The notes under the pieces are model-generated. The model was not told the origin of the DNA. It searched no databases and worked only from the letters and a program-made list of their open reading frames with translations. From Panagrolaimus kolymaensis (lineage: Eukaryota; Nematoda; Chromadorea; Rhabditida; Panagrolaimidae), in assembly GCA_028622995.1 (NCBI GenBank), contig JAJQJQ010000003.1, positions 5,828,001 to 5,892,000 on the forward strand: 64,000 nucleotides of DNA. The letters are read 5' to 3'. Shown piece after piece: positions 50,902 to 63,900 of the stretch. The position numbers and the translations under genes were made by a program. The stretch's first letter is position 1. Each line of letters starts with the position of its first letter.

Positions 50902-52312
50902 CTTCCTGTTTGAGGAATTCCAAAAAAAGACGGTAAGCGACTGAACCAGCGATCATTCTGCCTTCCTTGGCATCCAAAAGTCGAAAAGCTAAGGCCCCAT
51001 CCGAGCCAATATATTCAACGAAAGAATAGATGTTTTCAGCAATTTTTTTGAAACATTCTTGTTTACGAAGACGTTTGGGCTAAAAAAAAATTATTTTGTT
51101 TTTTCAAATTTGTTTACTTTAGCTAATCAATTATTCGAAACTTTAAAACTTCAATCATTTTACTCAATTTTTGAAAGAAAAAAATAATTAAAAGTTTTTG
51201 AAAAAAATTTAAGAGGTAAAGTAAAAAGATTTCGATTTTTTACTCAGAAATAACTTACCACTTTATGACTTTGAGTGAGCTTTGAATAATCGAGGGATTC
51301 ACGATAATCTTGTTGATCAAGTTTGAAGGAAGCTTTCATGATGTTTTGTAAAAAACGACGACGATTAAATGAAGATAGGAAATACCACCAACGAATAATA
51401 TTTAGGATGTTTGCAATAAACAGGAGAATCAAGCCCATCATAGTCATAACAAATTCTGCTATAACATATTTTTTTCCAAATAATATGCAGGGGTAAATTT
51501 TTGTTTCGAGATTGGAAATATCACCAATATCAACTTCAGGGGCTTTAAGAGCACAAAACGTAAAGCTAGGGAGATGTTGAGGGACGAACAATTCATTGGC
51601 AAAATCCGCAATGCTTTTGAATACAAAGAAGCCAATGTCTTCACCATAAATTTTGGGAATCCATAGAAGCTGAAAGTTTTTGATTTTAATTTTGTCATTC
51701 GTGGGAAAAACAATAAAAGTATTACCGTAAAAAAGACGACAAAGAGATTGAGAAGTTTGACAAGCAAATAAAATGAGCTAAAATATCTGATGATGAAGTT
51801 TTTGATCACTAATCTAAAAAAAAACAAAAGATTTAAAAATCTTTTTTTAGATTAAAAAAGTTTTTACTCACTTTCTCGTTAAAGATGCCTTTTTTATTTG
51901 ATGTTTACGACTGAGGCCAATGGACGACATATGATCAACAACGTTTTTAACAAATTCTTTTTTTGTGATGTCTGCAGCTTGGGTCATTACATCATCTTTA
52001 AGGATGGAGTGGATCGGCAATCCTACAAAAATTAAATCTCAAGCAACTTTATAAGCAAAATGTGGGGAAAAGCATACCTAAAGTGAAATTGATGAATGAC
52101 CAAAATGAGCGGGGGAAATTGAAAATAACACATAACGTTGCTAAGATAAACAAAGAGTTATTGACATCGTCGATTGAAAAAATGCAGGCGCCAAGCCAAA
52201 ATAAGGTGAAATGAGAAAGATTGTTAATTATTTTTTCAAAAGCTTCATTAATGGAGCAAAAATAATTAAAAATAAAATAAAAAAAAGCAACAACCATGAT
52301 GCTTAAAAGCAT
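50897..52312 (-). CDS. Innexin-like protein 2, short N-terminus
   Basis: Exons: 52312-52078, 52022-51872, 51813-51726, 51669-51259, 51079-50897; all joins keep phase, about 355 aa. It aligns by eye with innexin 1 in order and exon pattern: TM1 (MVVAFFYFIFNYF), a short loop with Cys (FCSIN, GACIF), TM2 ending FNFPRSFW (FPRYFW in gene 1), SRKHQIKKASLTRK in the cytoplasmic loop (TRKHKMKKATSMNK), TM3, second loop with two Cys, TM4 (LLFIANILNIIRWW) and the tail GSDGALAFRLLDAKEGRMIAG. The cytoplasmic N-terminus with DxFVDR, which lines the pore in innexins, is absent: the ATG opens almost directly into TM1 and no exon for it is seen up to 53.2 kb. An acceptor-like ATTTAG sits just before the ATG. 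It may be a regulatory, non-channel or decaying paralogue. Confidence 0.75.
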
Positions 52313-53283
52313 AATTTTCTAAATAATGCTAGTTGAAAATAAACAAAATGGACTTGAAAAAAAGTCTTAAGAAAGCAAAAATAATAAAAATGTTGGACAG
52401 GGATGCTACGGCTTTTTTTTAGCAAGGAAGAAAAAATGTTTTAAAAAACGATATCAAAGCATAAAAGATTTCTTTTTTTTTGATTCACCAAATAGCTCGT
52501 CAAAACAAAACGCGAAAAATTTTTCTTTTTTTCTTCTTCGAAGGATGAATCAATAAAAGAAAATAAAAAGTCACAGTGAAACCAAATAAGTTTCACCATT
52601 TTTACATAAAATTTTTTGCTTTGTTTGTGAGTTTTTTTATTGCCATGAAGAATTTAAAAATTAGATAAATAAAATAATCAACGGTTTTTTTTTGCTTTTT
52701 TTTATTAGTATTTTTGAAAATTTTAATAAATTTATGTTCCTTCATTTTTTGATCACTACCAATAATGGTTCCTCATTTTCTTCAAATGAATAAAAATGTC
52801 AATAAATTTGCGAGGCTTTAATTAAAGTTTAGTCCATGGCTAAAGCGATAGTTGATACTGAAAAATATATTTTCTTTGCACCTTTTCAACAATTAGGCAA
52901 TTCCATTTCATTAAAAGAACACTTATTAAGCTGAATACAAAAATTAAAGTAAAATGCCAAAAATTATTATTTTTTTAAAACTTTTATGACTTAATAAAAA
53001 ACCCTTTTTATGTGTTTTTTATAAATATGATTCATTGCATTTATATTTTGATTAGAAAAGCAATAACAGAAACAACAATGAAAAAATTAAAATCATAGAA
53101 ATTTCAAAGTTTTATGGAAAATAAACTTAAACATTTTTAAAACAAAACTAAAAATATTAAAAGGTTCGATTTCGTTTAAGAAAGATGAGAAACGGAGAAG
53201 AATCAATCAAAAAATTATATTGGATTCATCAATCTCTTTCATCTTTCTAAACATAAAAAGGATTTAAAAAATTAAAATTATAA
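52313..53283. other. Intergenic, no gene seen
   Basis: AT-rich, searched on the minus strand for the missing innexin N-terminal exon without success. Confidence 0.5.
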
Positions 53284-53723
53284 CTAAATATCCGTTTCGC
53301 ATTTTGGTGGTGGAGGAGGAGGTGAAGAAGGTCCATCATCATCATTGGGACCATGATTTGGTTCCAAGACATCTTCTTTTTTACTTTTTAAAAATGGAAG
53401 GTATCTTTGAATAAATTCGATACCTCTGCCGAATTTTGATTTTTTCTAAAAATAAAAGATTTTTTTATTTATTTTTCATGGGTATTTTTAGAACTTACAT
53501 GAACTTTTTTAGGGTTATTTTTTTCCCATAATTCATCGAATTCCCGCCGAACCGCTTCCGGAAGTGGTTCGCTTTGTTTACAAGAGGCTAACTGAAAATT
53601 CATTTTGTTTAGAAAATGCTAAAAAAATGATATTAAATTTATTACCGTGAGGCCATTATGTTCATTTCGAACGGGACTTCGAATTTGATCATCGCTTATG
53701 AGGGCTTTCGAAATTCCGAACAT
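53284..53723 (-). CDS. Small unknown protein with Pro-rich acidic tail
   Basis: Exons: 53723-53646, 53591-53499, 53445-53284; all joins keep phase, about 110 aa. It starts MFGISKALISDDQIRSP, continues with a charged segment (EAVRREFDELWEKNNPKKVHKK), a short hydrophobic helix-like part (IEFIQRYLPFL) and ends with acidic and Pro-rich residues (DDDGPSSPPPPPPKCETDI). No signal peptide or membrane span. Codon regularity and three sound splice joins support a gene. The family is not recognised. The model could be the 3' part of a longer gene, but the ATG is preceded by a T-run and no upstream exon was found. Confidence 0.6.
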
Positions 53724-54951
53724 AAAAAATATAATAAATTAATGAACCGGCAATAAAAAGGTTTCTGAAATTTGTAAAGGAAGAAATGAGAAGAAGAAAA
53801 AAGAAATGAATGTGAGTGATTTAATTAAAATGAGAATTAAATAAAAATATTTATGAAAAACGATAATCAATTTTTTTGCAAGTATAAATTCGAATGAAAC
53901 ATAAAAAAATAAGTTTAACAATGAAAGAAAAAAATGAATCAATAAAATTGCTTTTCCGCCGAAGATGATGCATGCGACTTTGTTTTTATTATGTTTTTTT
54001 ATAAACATTTTCTTGGGATTCGATTTCTTATAGTTAGTTACTTTTTTTCTAATTTTTTTCAAGACGGTGCTGGGTTATTTTAGCAGAGTTCTTACTTTTT
54101 CAAAAAATTGAGGAACACCCCAATTAAAAAAATGAAGCAATTTTTTTTATCATTAATGATCAAGAAAATATTTATTTTTTATTTTACGCGATGTAAAGAG
54201 TAATGGTAAAATAATTAATATTACTTTCGCATTTTTTAGTTACTTAAATCTAATTTCATTGATTTGCTTTTTTTTATTTTTCCTGAGAATGAATGAGAGC
54301 AAACAAATTTTTTTATTCCATGAAAAGATTGCTTCGTTCTTTTCATTTTTTTTTTCATCCACTCTCTTTCTCTCTTTTAGACTGTTTTTTTTTTAAAATT
54401 AAAAGCAGGAAGCTTTCAAATCTATTTATATTTTTGCATTATATCATTTGCTTTGCTATCATCGGCTCCAATTACAGCTAAGAAAAAAAAATACTTGAAA
54501 AAAACTTTTGATTAATAAAAAAAACTAATTTTTGTAACATTTTTCTGTGTAAAAAAATTATGGCTTATTTTGTAAATAAATGTTGAATTTTTTAAATGGT
54601 GTTCATATTCGAGAATATTGATCATATGTGCAATATTACAACTAATTAATTCTCTAAATTCTTGGGTTTGCGTGCTACTTATTTTGACATTTTTTCCTTC
54701 ATTTACTTTCTGCATCTTTTTTGTTGGAAGAAAAGGAATATTAATGGCAAAATTTCCGTCTAATTAACATTTCTTTTAACAAAACTGAAAAAAAGAAATG
54801 GATTAAAATATTCAAAAAAAAATATTAAAAGCTAATAAAACTCATCAATTTTGATAGAAAAAAGAATCAATCAATAAAAGAAAAGAAGCTTTAAGCTTTT
54901 TTTTGACGAAATAAAAAATGATTTCGTCAAGCACAAACAGAAAAAAACACA
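53724..54951. other. Intergenic up to the satellite edge, no gene seen
   Basis: AT-rich. Frames near 53.9, 54.3 and 54.6 kb are hydrophobic or Lys-rich without splice sites. A perfect hairpin (TTGACGAAAT / ATTTCGTCAA) lies at 54903-54930, just before the satellite. Confidence 0.5.
54903..54930. repeat. Perfect 10-bp-arm hairpin at the satellite border
   Basis: TTGACGAAAT and ATTTCGTCAA flank an 8-base A-rich loop, about 25 bases before the first satellite unit. A nearby AAGCTTTAAGCTT palindrome lies at about 54,888-54,900. Confidence 0.7.
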
Positions 54952-54956
54952 AAATG

Positions 54957-55809
54957 CCGTTGGGATTAATTTTAATATATTTAATAAAAATTATTGAAAA
55001 CAAAAAAATCATATGTCCAATTCAGGCCGTAATTCAAAACGAGATTCATTAATGTCTTGCCTCTATGCTTGTTGATTCAAGTGTTCAGAAAAAAAGTTTC
55101 ATTGATTTAGGAGTTCACCTGCAGCGAATACAAAATCCCGTTGGGATTAATTTTAATATATTTAATAAAAATTATTGAAAACAAAAAAATCATATGTCCA
55201 ATTCAGGCCGTAATTCAAAACGAGATTCATTAATATCTTGCCTCTATGCTTGTTGATTCAAGTGTTCAGAAAAAAAGTTTCATTGATTTAGGAGTTCACC
55301 TGCAGCGAATACAAAATCCCGTTGGGATTAATTTTAATATATTTAATAAAAATTATTGAAAACAAAAAAATCATATGTCCAATTCAGACCGTAATTCAAA
55401 ACGAGATTCATTAATGTCTTGCCTCTATGCTTGTTGATTCAAGTGTTCAGAAAAAAAGTTTCATTGATTTAGGAGTTCACCTGCAGCGAATACAAAATCC
55501 CGTTGGGATTAATTTTAATATATTTAATAAAAATTATTGAAAACAAAAAAATCATATGTCCAATTCAGACCGTAATTCAAAACGAGATTCATTAATGTCT
55601 TGCCTCTATGCTTGTTGATTCAAGTGTTCAGAAAAAAAGTTTCATTGATTTAGGAGTTCACCTGCAGCGAATACAAAATCCCGTTGGGATTAATTTTAAT
55701 ATATTTAATAAAAATTATTGAAAACAAAAAAATCATATGTCCAATTCAGGCCGTAATTCAAAACGAGATTCATTAATATCTTGCCTCTATGCTTGTTGAT
55801 TCAAGTGTT
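54957..55809. repeat. Run of five 181-bp A units
   Basis: Four full units and a fifth ending at 55809 where B begins. Diagnostic variants (CAGGCCG or CAGACCG; TTAATGTC or TTAATATC) distinguish units: those directly before B always carry GGCCG with AATATC. Confidence 0.9.
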
Positions 55810-56331
55810 TGGTATGTAAAGAAATCAAATTTTTTGAATTGCGTATATTTTTTTTATTTTCCAATTAAATTTTATTTATTTTTTTAACCCTAAAAATGGT
55901 TGCCAAAAGTAACTGAATCCCTCAAATAAAGAGATATGAAGCCTCGAAGTTTCATACTTATTAACATAGGTATTATTTTAAATTTAAATATCCACACAGC
56001 TCAATTTGAGCCTTATCTTTCACTAAACAAATACCGATCGACTTTTGTAGGTTTTTATGTGAACTATCACATGTGATAAACAAAATTTTTTTTAAGCTTT
56101 CATACTTATGAGTTTAAAATTATTTATTACTTTATCAAAGCATTTTAATTGTAATTTTTGATTGCTTCCAAATCGGCACCATAGGATCCATTTGTTTGAT
56201 AAATGTTGTTTAAAATGTATGTAAAACAGGATAAACATCGATAAAATAAAGCACTTTTCCTCTGGAATTTTTTTTCTAATTCAAAAAGTTTTTTTTATAA
56301 TTTTCTTCCATCAATGCTTAATGCTTGTGTT
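55810..56331. repeat. B segment, possible insertion within an A unit
   Basis: B starts TGGTATGTAAAG after GTGTT (55805-55809) and ends at a second GTGTT (56327-56331), after which the A sequence resumes (CAG...AAGTTTCATTG) with a few extra bases. The pattern resembles an insertion with a 5-bp target duplication, but no terminal inverted repeats are seen. It contains the perfect 14-bp palindrome TATCACATGTGATA. Confidence 0.6.
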
Positions 56332-57999
56332 CAGTAAGTAAAAAAGTTTCATTGATTTAGGAGTTCACCTGCAGCGAATACAAAATCCCGTTGGGATTAA
56401 TTTTAATATATTTAATAAAAATTATTGAAAACAAAAAAATCATATGTCCAATTCAGACCGTAATTCAAAACGAGATTCATTAATGTCTTGCCTCTATGCT
56501 TGTTGATTCAAGTGTTCAGAAAAAAAGTTTCATTGATTTAGGAGTTCACCTGCAGCGAATACAAAATCCCGTTGGGATTAATTTTAATATATTTAATAAA
56601 AATTATTGAAAACAAAAAAATCATATGTCCAATTCAGGCCGTAATTCAAAACGAGATTCATTAATGTCTTGCCTCTATGCTTGTTGATTCAAGTGTTCAG
56701 AAAAAAAGTTTCATTGATTTAGGAGTTCACCTGCAGCGAATACAAAATCCCGTTGGGATTAATTTTAATATATTTAATAAAAATTATTGAAAACAAAAAA
56801 ATCATATGTCCAATTCAGGCCGTAATTCAAAACGAGATTCATTAATATCTTGCCTCTATGCTTGTTGATTCAAGTGTTTGGTATGTAAAGAAATCAAATT
56901 TTTTGAATTGCGTATATTTTTTTTATTTTCCAATTAAATTTTATTTATTTTTTTAACCCTAAAAATGGTTGCCAAAAGTAACTGAATCCCTCAAATAAAG
57001 AGATATGAAGCCTCGAAGTTTCATACTTATTAACATAGGTATTATTTTAAATTTAAATATCCACACAGCTCAATTTGAGCCTTATCTTTCACTAAACAAA
57101 TACCGATCGACTTTTGTAGGTTTTTATGTGAACTATCACATGTGATAAACAAAATTTTTTTTAAGCTTTCATACTTATGAGTTTAAAATTATTTATTACT
57201 TTATCAAAGCATTTTAATTGTAATTTTTGATTGCTTCCAAATCGGCACCATAGGATCCATTTGTTTGATAAATGTTGTTTAAAATGTATGTAAAACAGGA
57301 TAAACATCGATAAAATAAAGCACTTTTCCTCTGGAATTTTTTTTCTAATTCAAAAAGTTTTTTTTATAATTTTCTTCCATCAATGCTTAATGCTTGTGTT
57401 CAGTAAGTAAAAAAGTTTCATTGATTTAGGAGTTCACCTGCAGCGAATACAAAATCCCGTTGGGATTAATTTTAATATATTTAATAAAAATTATTGAAAA
57501 CAAAAAAATCATATGTCCAATTCAGACCGTAATTCAAAACGAGATTCATTAATGTCTTGCCTCTATGCTTGTTGATTCAAGTGTTCAGAAAAAAAGTTTC
57601 ATTGATTTAGGAGTTCACCTGCAGCGAATACAAAATCCCGTTGGGATTAATTTTAATATATTTAATAAAAATTATTGAAAACAAAAAAATCATATGTCCA
57701 ATTCAGACCGTAATTCAAAACGAGATTCATTAATGTCTTGCCTCTATGCTTGTTGATTCAAGTGTTCAGAAAAAAAGTTTCATTGATTTAGGAGTTCACC
57801 TGCAGCGAATACAAAATCCCGTTGGGATTAATTTTAATATATTTAATAAAAATTATTGAAAACAAAAAAATCATATGTCCAATTCAGGCCGTAATTCAAA
57901 ACGAGATTCATTAATGTCTTGCCTCTATGCTTGTTGATTCAAGTGTTCAGAAAAAAAGTTTCATTGATTTAGGAGTTCACCTGCAGCGAATACAAAATC

Positions 58000-60900
58000 C
58001 CGTTGGGATTAATTTTAATATATTTAATAAAAATTATTGAAAACAAAAAAATCATATGTCCAATTCAGGCCGTAATTCAAAACGAGATTCATTAATATCT
58101 TGCCTCTATGCTTGTTGATTCAAGTGTTTGGTATGTAAAGAAATCAAATTTTTTGAATTGCGTATATTTTTTTTATTTTCCAATTAAATTTTATTTATTT
58201 TTTTAACCCTAAAAATGGTTGCCAAAAGTAACTGAATCCCTCAAATAAAGAGATATGAAGCCTCGAAGTTTCATACTTATTAACATAGGTATTATTTTAA
58301 TTTTAAATATCCACACAGCTCAATTTGAGCCTTATCTTTCACTAAACAAATTCCGATCGACTTTTGTAGGTTTTTATGTGAACTATCACATGTGATAAAC
58401 AAAATTTTTTTTAAGCTTTCATACTTATGAGTTTAAAATTATTTATTACTTTATCAAAGCATTTTAATTGTAATTTTTGATTGCTTCCAAATCGGCACCA
58501 TAGGATCCATTTGTTTGATAAATGTTGTTGAAAATGTATGTAAAACAGGATAAACATCGATAAAAATAAAGCACTTTTCCTCTGGAATTTTTTTTCTAAT
58601 TCAAAAAGTTTTTTTTACAATCTTCTTCCATCAATGCTTAATGCTTGTGTTCAGTAAGTAAAAAAGTTTCATTGATTTAGGAGTTCACCTGCAGCGAATA
58701 CAAAATCCCGTTGGGATTAATTTTAATATATTTAATAAAAATTATTGAAAACAAAAAAATCATATGTCCAATTCAGGCCGTAATTCAAAACGAGATTCAT
58801 TAATATCTTGCCTCTATGCTTGTTGATTCAAGTGTTTGGTATGTAAAGAAATCAAATTTTTTGAATTGCGTATATTTTTTTTATTTTCCAATTAAATTTT
58901 ATTTATTTTTTTAACCCTAAAAATGGTTGCCAAAAGTAACTGAATCCCTCAAATAAAGAGATATGAAGCCTCGAAGTTTCATACTTATTAACATAGGTAT
59001 TATTTTAATTTTAAATATCCACACAGCTCAATTTGAGCCTTATCTTTCACTAAACAAATACCGATCGACTTTTGTAGGTTTTTATGTGAACTATCACATG
59101 TGATAAACAAAATTTTTTTTAAGCTTTCATACTTATGAGTTTAAAATTATTTATTACTTTATCAAAGCATTTTAATTGTAATTTTTGATTGCTTCCAAAT
59201 CGGCACCATAGGATCCATTTGTTTGATAAATGTTGTTGAAAATGTATGTAAAACAGGATAAACATCGATAAAAATAAAGCACTTTTCCTCTGGAATTTTT
59301 TTTCTAATTCAAAAAGTTTTTTTTACAATCTTCTTCCATCAATGCTTAATGCTTGTGTTCAGTAAGTAAAAAAGTTTCATTGATTTAGGAGTTCACCTGC
59401 AGCGAATACAAAATCCCGTTGGGATTAATTTTAATATATTTAATAAAAATTATTGAAAACAAAAAAATCATATGTCCAATTCAGGCCGTAATTCAAAACG
59501 AGATTCATTAATATCTTGCCTCTATGCTTGTTGATTCAAGTGTTTGGTATGTAAAGAAATCAAATTTTTTGAATTGCGTATATTTTTTTTATTTTCCAAT
59601 TAAATTTTATTTATTTTTTTAACCCTAAAAATGGTTGCCAAAAGTAACTGAATCCCTCAAATAAAGAGATATGAAGCCTCGAAGTTTCATACTTATTAAC
59701 ATAGGTATTATTTTAATTTTAAATATCCACACAGCTCAATTTGAGCCTTATCTTTCACTAAACAAATACCGATCGACTTTTGTAGGTTTTTATGTGAACT
59801 ATCACATGTGATAAACAAAATTTTTTTTAAGCTTTCATACTTATGAGTTTAAAATTATTTATTACTTTATCAAAGCATTTTAATTGTAATTTTTGATTGC
59901 TTCCAAATCGGCACCATAGGATCCATTTGTTTGATAAATGTTGTTGAAAATGTATGTAAAACAGGATAAACATCGATAAAAATAAAGCACTTTTCCTCTG
60001 GAATTTTTTTTCTAATTCAAAAAGTTTTTTTTACAATCTTCTTCCATCAATGCTTAATGCTTGTGTTCAGTAAGTAAAAAAGTTTCATTGATTTAGGAGT
60101 TCACCTGCAGCGAATACAAAATCCCGTTGGGATTAATTTTAATATATTTAATAAAAATTATTGAAAACAAAAAAATCATATGTCCAATTCAGGCCGTAAT
60201 TCAAAACGAGATTCATTAATATCTTGCCTCTATGCTTGTTGATTCAAGTGTTTGGTATGTAAAGAAATCAAATTTTTTGAATTGCGTATATTTTTTTTAT
60301 TTTCCAATTAAATTTTATTTATTTTTTTAACCCTAAAAATGGTTGCCAAAAGTAACTGAATCCCTCAAATAAAGAGATATGAAGCCTCGAAGTTTCATAC
60401 TTATTAACATAGGTATTATTTTAATTTTAAATATCCACACAGCTCAATTTGAGCCTTATCTTTCACTAAACAAATACCGATCGACTTTTGTAGGTTTTTA
60501 TGTGAACTATCACATGTGATAAACAAAATTTTTTTTAAGCTTTCATACTTATGAGTTTAAAATTATTTATTACTTTATCAAAGCATTTTAATTGTAATTT
60601 TTGATTGCTTCCAAATCGGCACCATAGGATCCATTTGTTTGATAAATGTTGTTGAAAATGTATGTAAAACAGGATAAACATCGATAAAAATAAAGCACTT
60701 TTCCTCTGGAATTTTTTTTCTAATTCAAAAAGTTTTTTTTACAATCTTCTTCCATCAATGCTTAATGCTTGTGTTCAGTAAGTAAAAAAGTTTCATTGAT
60801 TTAGGAGTTCACCTGCAGCGAATACAAAATCCCGTTGGGATTAATTTTAATATATTTAATAAAAATTATTGAAAACAAAAAAATCATATGTCCAATTCAG

Positions 60901-63900
60901 GCCGTAATTCAAAACGAGATTCATTAATATCTTGCCTCTATGCTTGTTGATTCAAGTGTTTGGTATGTAAAGAAATCAAATTTTTTGAATTGCGTATATT
61001 TTTTTTATTTTCCAATTAAATTTTATTTATTTTTTTAACCCTAAAAATGGTTGCCAAAAGTAACTGAATCCCTCAAATAAAGAGATATGAAGCCTCGAAG
61101 TTTCATACTTATTAACATAGGTATTATTTTAATTTTAAATATCCACACAGCTCAATTTGAGCCTTATCTTTCACTAAACAAATACCGATCGACTTTTGTA
61201 GGTTTTTATGTGAACTATCACATGTGATAAACAAAATTTTTTTTAAGCTTTCATACTTATGAGTTTAAAATTATTTATTACTTTATCAAAGCATTTTAAT
61301 TGTAATTTTTGATTGCTTCCAAATCGGCACCATAGGATCCATTTGTTTGATAAATGTTGTTGAAAATGTATGTAAAACAGGATAAACATCGATAAAAATA
61401 AAGCACTTTTCCTCTGGAATTTTTTTTCTAATTCAAAAAGTTTTTTTTACAATCTTCTTCCATCAATGCTTAATGCTTGTGTTCAGTAAGTAAAAAAGTT
61501 TCATTGATTTAGGAGTTCACCTGCAGCGAATACAAAATCCCGTTGGGATTAATTTTAATATATTTAATAAAAATTATTGAAAACAAAAAAATCATATGTC
61601 CAATTCAGGCCGTAATTCAAAACGAGATTCATTAATATCTTGCCTCTATGCTTGTTGATTCAAGTGTTTGGTATGTAAAGAAATCAAATTTTTTGAATTG
61701 CGTATATTTTTTTTATTTTCCAATTAAATTTTATTTATTTTTTTAACCCTAAAAATGGTTGCCAAAAGTAACTGAATCCCTCAAATAAAGAGATATGAAG
61801 CCTCGAAGTTTCATACTTATTAACATAGGTATTATTTTAATTTTAAATATCCACACAGCTCAATTTGAGCCTTATCTTTCACTAAACAAATACCGATCGA
61901 CTTTTGTAGGTTTTTATGTGAACTATCACATGTGATAAACAAAATTTTTTTTAAGCTTTCATACTTATGAGTTTAAAATTATTTATTACTTTATCAAAGC
62001 ATTTTAATTGTAATTTTTGATTGCTTCCAAATCGGCACCATAGGATCCATTTGTTTGATAAATGTTGTTGAAAAATGTATGTAAAACAGGATAAACATCG
62101 ATAAAAATAAAGCACTTTTCCTCTGGAATTTTTTTTCTAATTCAAAAAGTTTTTTTTACAATCTTCTTCCATCAATGCTTAATGCTTGTGTTCAGTAAGT
62201 AAAAAAGTTTCATTGATTTAGGAGTTCACCTGCAGCGAATACAAAATCCCGTTGGGATTAATTTTAATATATTTAATAATAATTATTGAAAACAAAAAAA
62301 TCATATGTCCAATTCAGGCCGTAATTCAAAACGAGATTCATTAATATCTTGCCTCTATGCTTGTTGATTCAAGTGTTTGGTATGTAAAGAAATCAAATTT
62401 TTTGAATTGCGTATATTTTTTTTATTTTCCAATTAAATTTTATTTATTTTTTTAACCCTAAAAATGGTTGCCAAAAGTAACTGAATCCCTCAAATAAAGA
62501 GATATGAAGCCTCGAAGTTTCATACTTATTAACATAGGTATTATTTTAATTTTAAATATCCACACAGCTCAATTTGAGCCTTATCTTTCACTAAACAAAT
62601 ACCGATCGACTTTTGTAGGTTTTTATGTGAACTATCACATGTGATAAACAAAATTTTTTTTAAGCTTTCATACTTATGAGTTTAAAATTATTTATTACTT
62701 TATCAAAGCATTTTAATTGTAATTTTTGATTGCTTCCAAATCGGCACCATAGGATCCATTTGTTTGATAAATGTTGTTGAAAAATGTATGTAAAACAGGA
62801 TAAACATCGATAAAAATAAAGCACTTTTCCTCTGGAATTTTTTTTCTAATTCAAAAAGTTTTTTTTACAATCTTCTTCCATCAATGCTTAATGCTTGTGT
62901 TCAGTAAGTAAAAAAGTTTCATTGATTTAGGAGTTCACCTGCAGCGAATACAAAATCCCGTTGGGATTAATTTTAATATATTTAATAATAATTATTGAAA
63001 ACAAAAAAATCATATGTCCAATTCAGGCCGTAATTCAAAACGAGATTCATTAATATCTTGCCTCTATGCTTGTTGATTCAAGTGTTTGGTATGTAAAGAA
63101 ATCAAATTTTTTGAATTGCGTATATTTTTTTTATTTTCCAATTAAATTTTATTTATTTTTTTAACCCTAAAAATGGTTGCCAAAAGTAACTGAATCCCTC
63201 AAATAAAGAGATATGAAGCCTCGAAGTTTCATACTTATTAACATAGGTATTATTTTAATTTTAAATATCCACACAGCTCAATTTGAGCCTTATCTTTCAC
63301 TAAACAAATACCGATCGACTTTTGTAGGTTTTTATGTGAACTATCACATGTGATAAACAAAATTTTTTTTAAGCTTTCATACTTATGAGTTTAAAATTAT
63401 TTATTACTTTATCAAAGCATTTTAATTGTAATTTTTGATTGCTTCCAAATCGGCACCATAGGATCCATTTGTTTGATAAATGTTGTTGAAAAATGTATGT
63501 AAAACAGGATAAACATCGATAAAAATAAAGCACTTTTCCTCTGGAATTTTTTTTCTAATTCAAAAAGTTTTTTTTACAATCTTCTTCCATCAATGCTTAA
63601 TGCTTGTGTTCAGTAAGTAAAAAAGTTTCATTGATTTAGGAGTTCACCTGCAGCGAATACAAAATCCCGTTGGGATTAATTTTAATATATTTAATAAAAA
63701 TTATTGAAAACAAAAAAATCATATGTCCAATTCAGGCCGTAATTCAAAACGAGATTCATTAATATCTTGCCTCTATGCTTGTTGATTCAAGTGTTTGGTA
63801 TGTAAAGAAATCAAATTTTTTGAATTGCGTATATTTTTTTTATTTTCCAATTAAATTTTATTTATTTTTTTAACCCTAAAAATGGTTGCCAAAAGTAACT

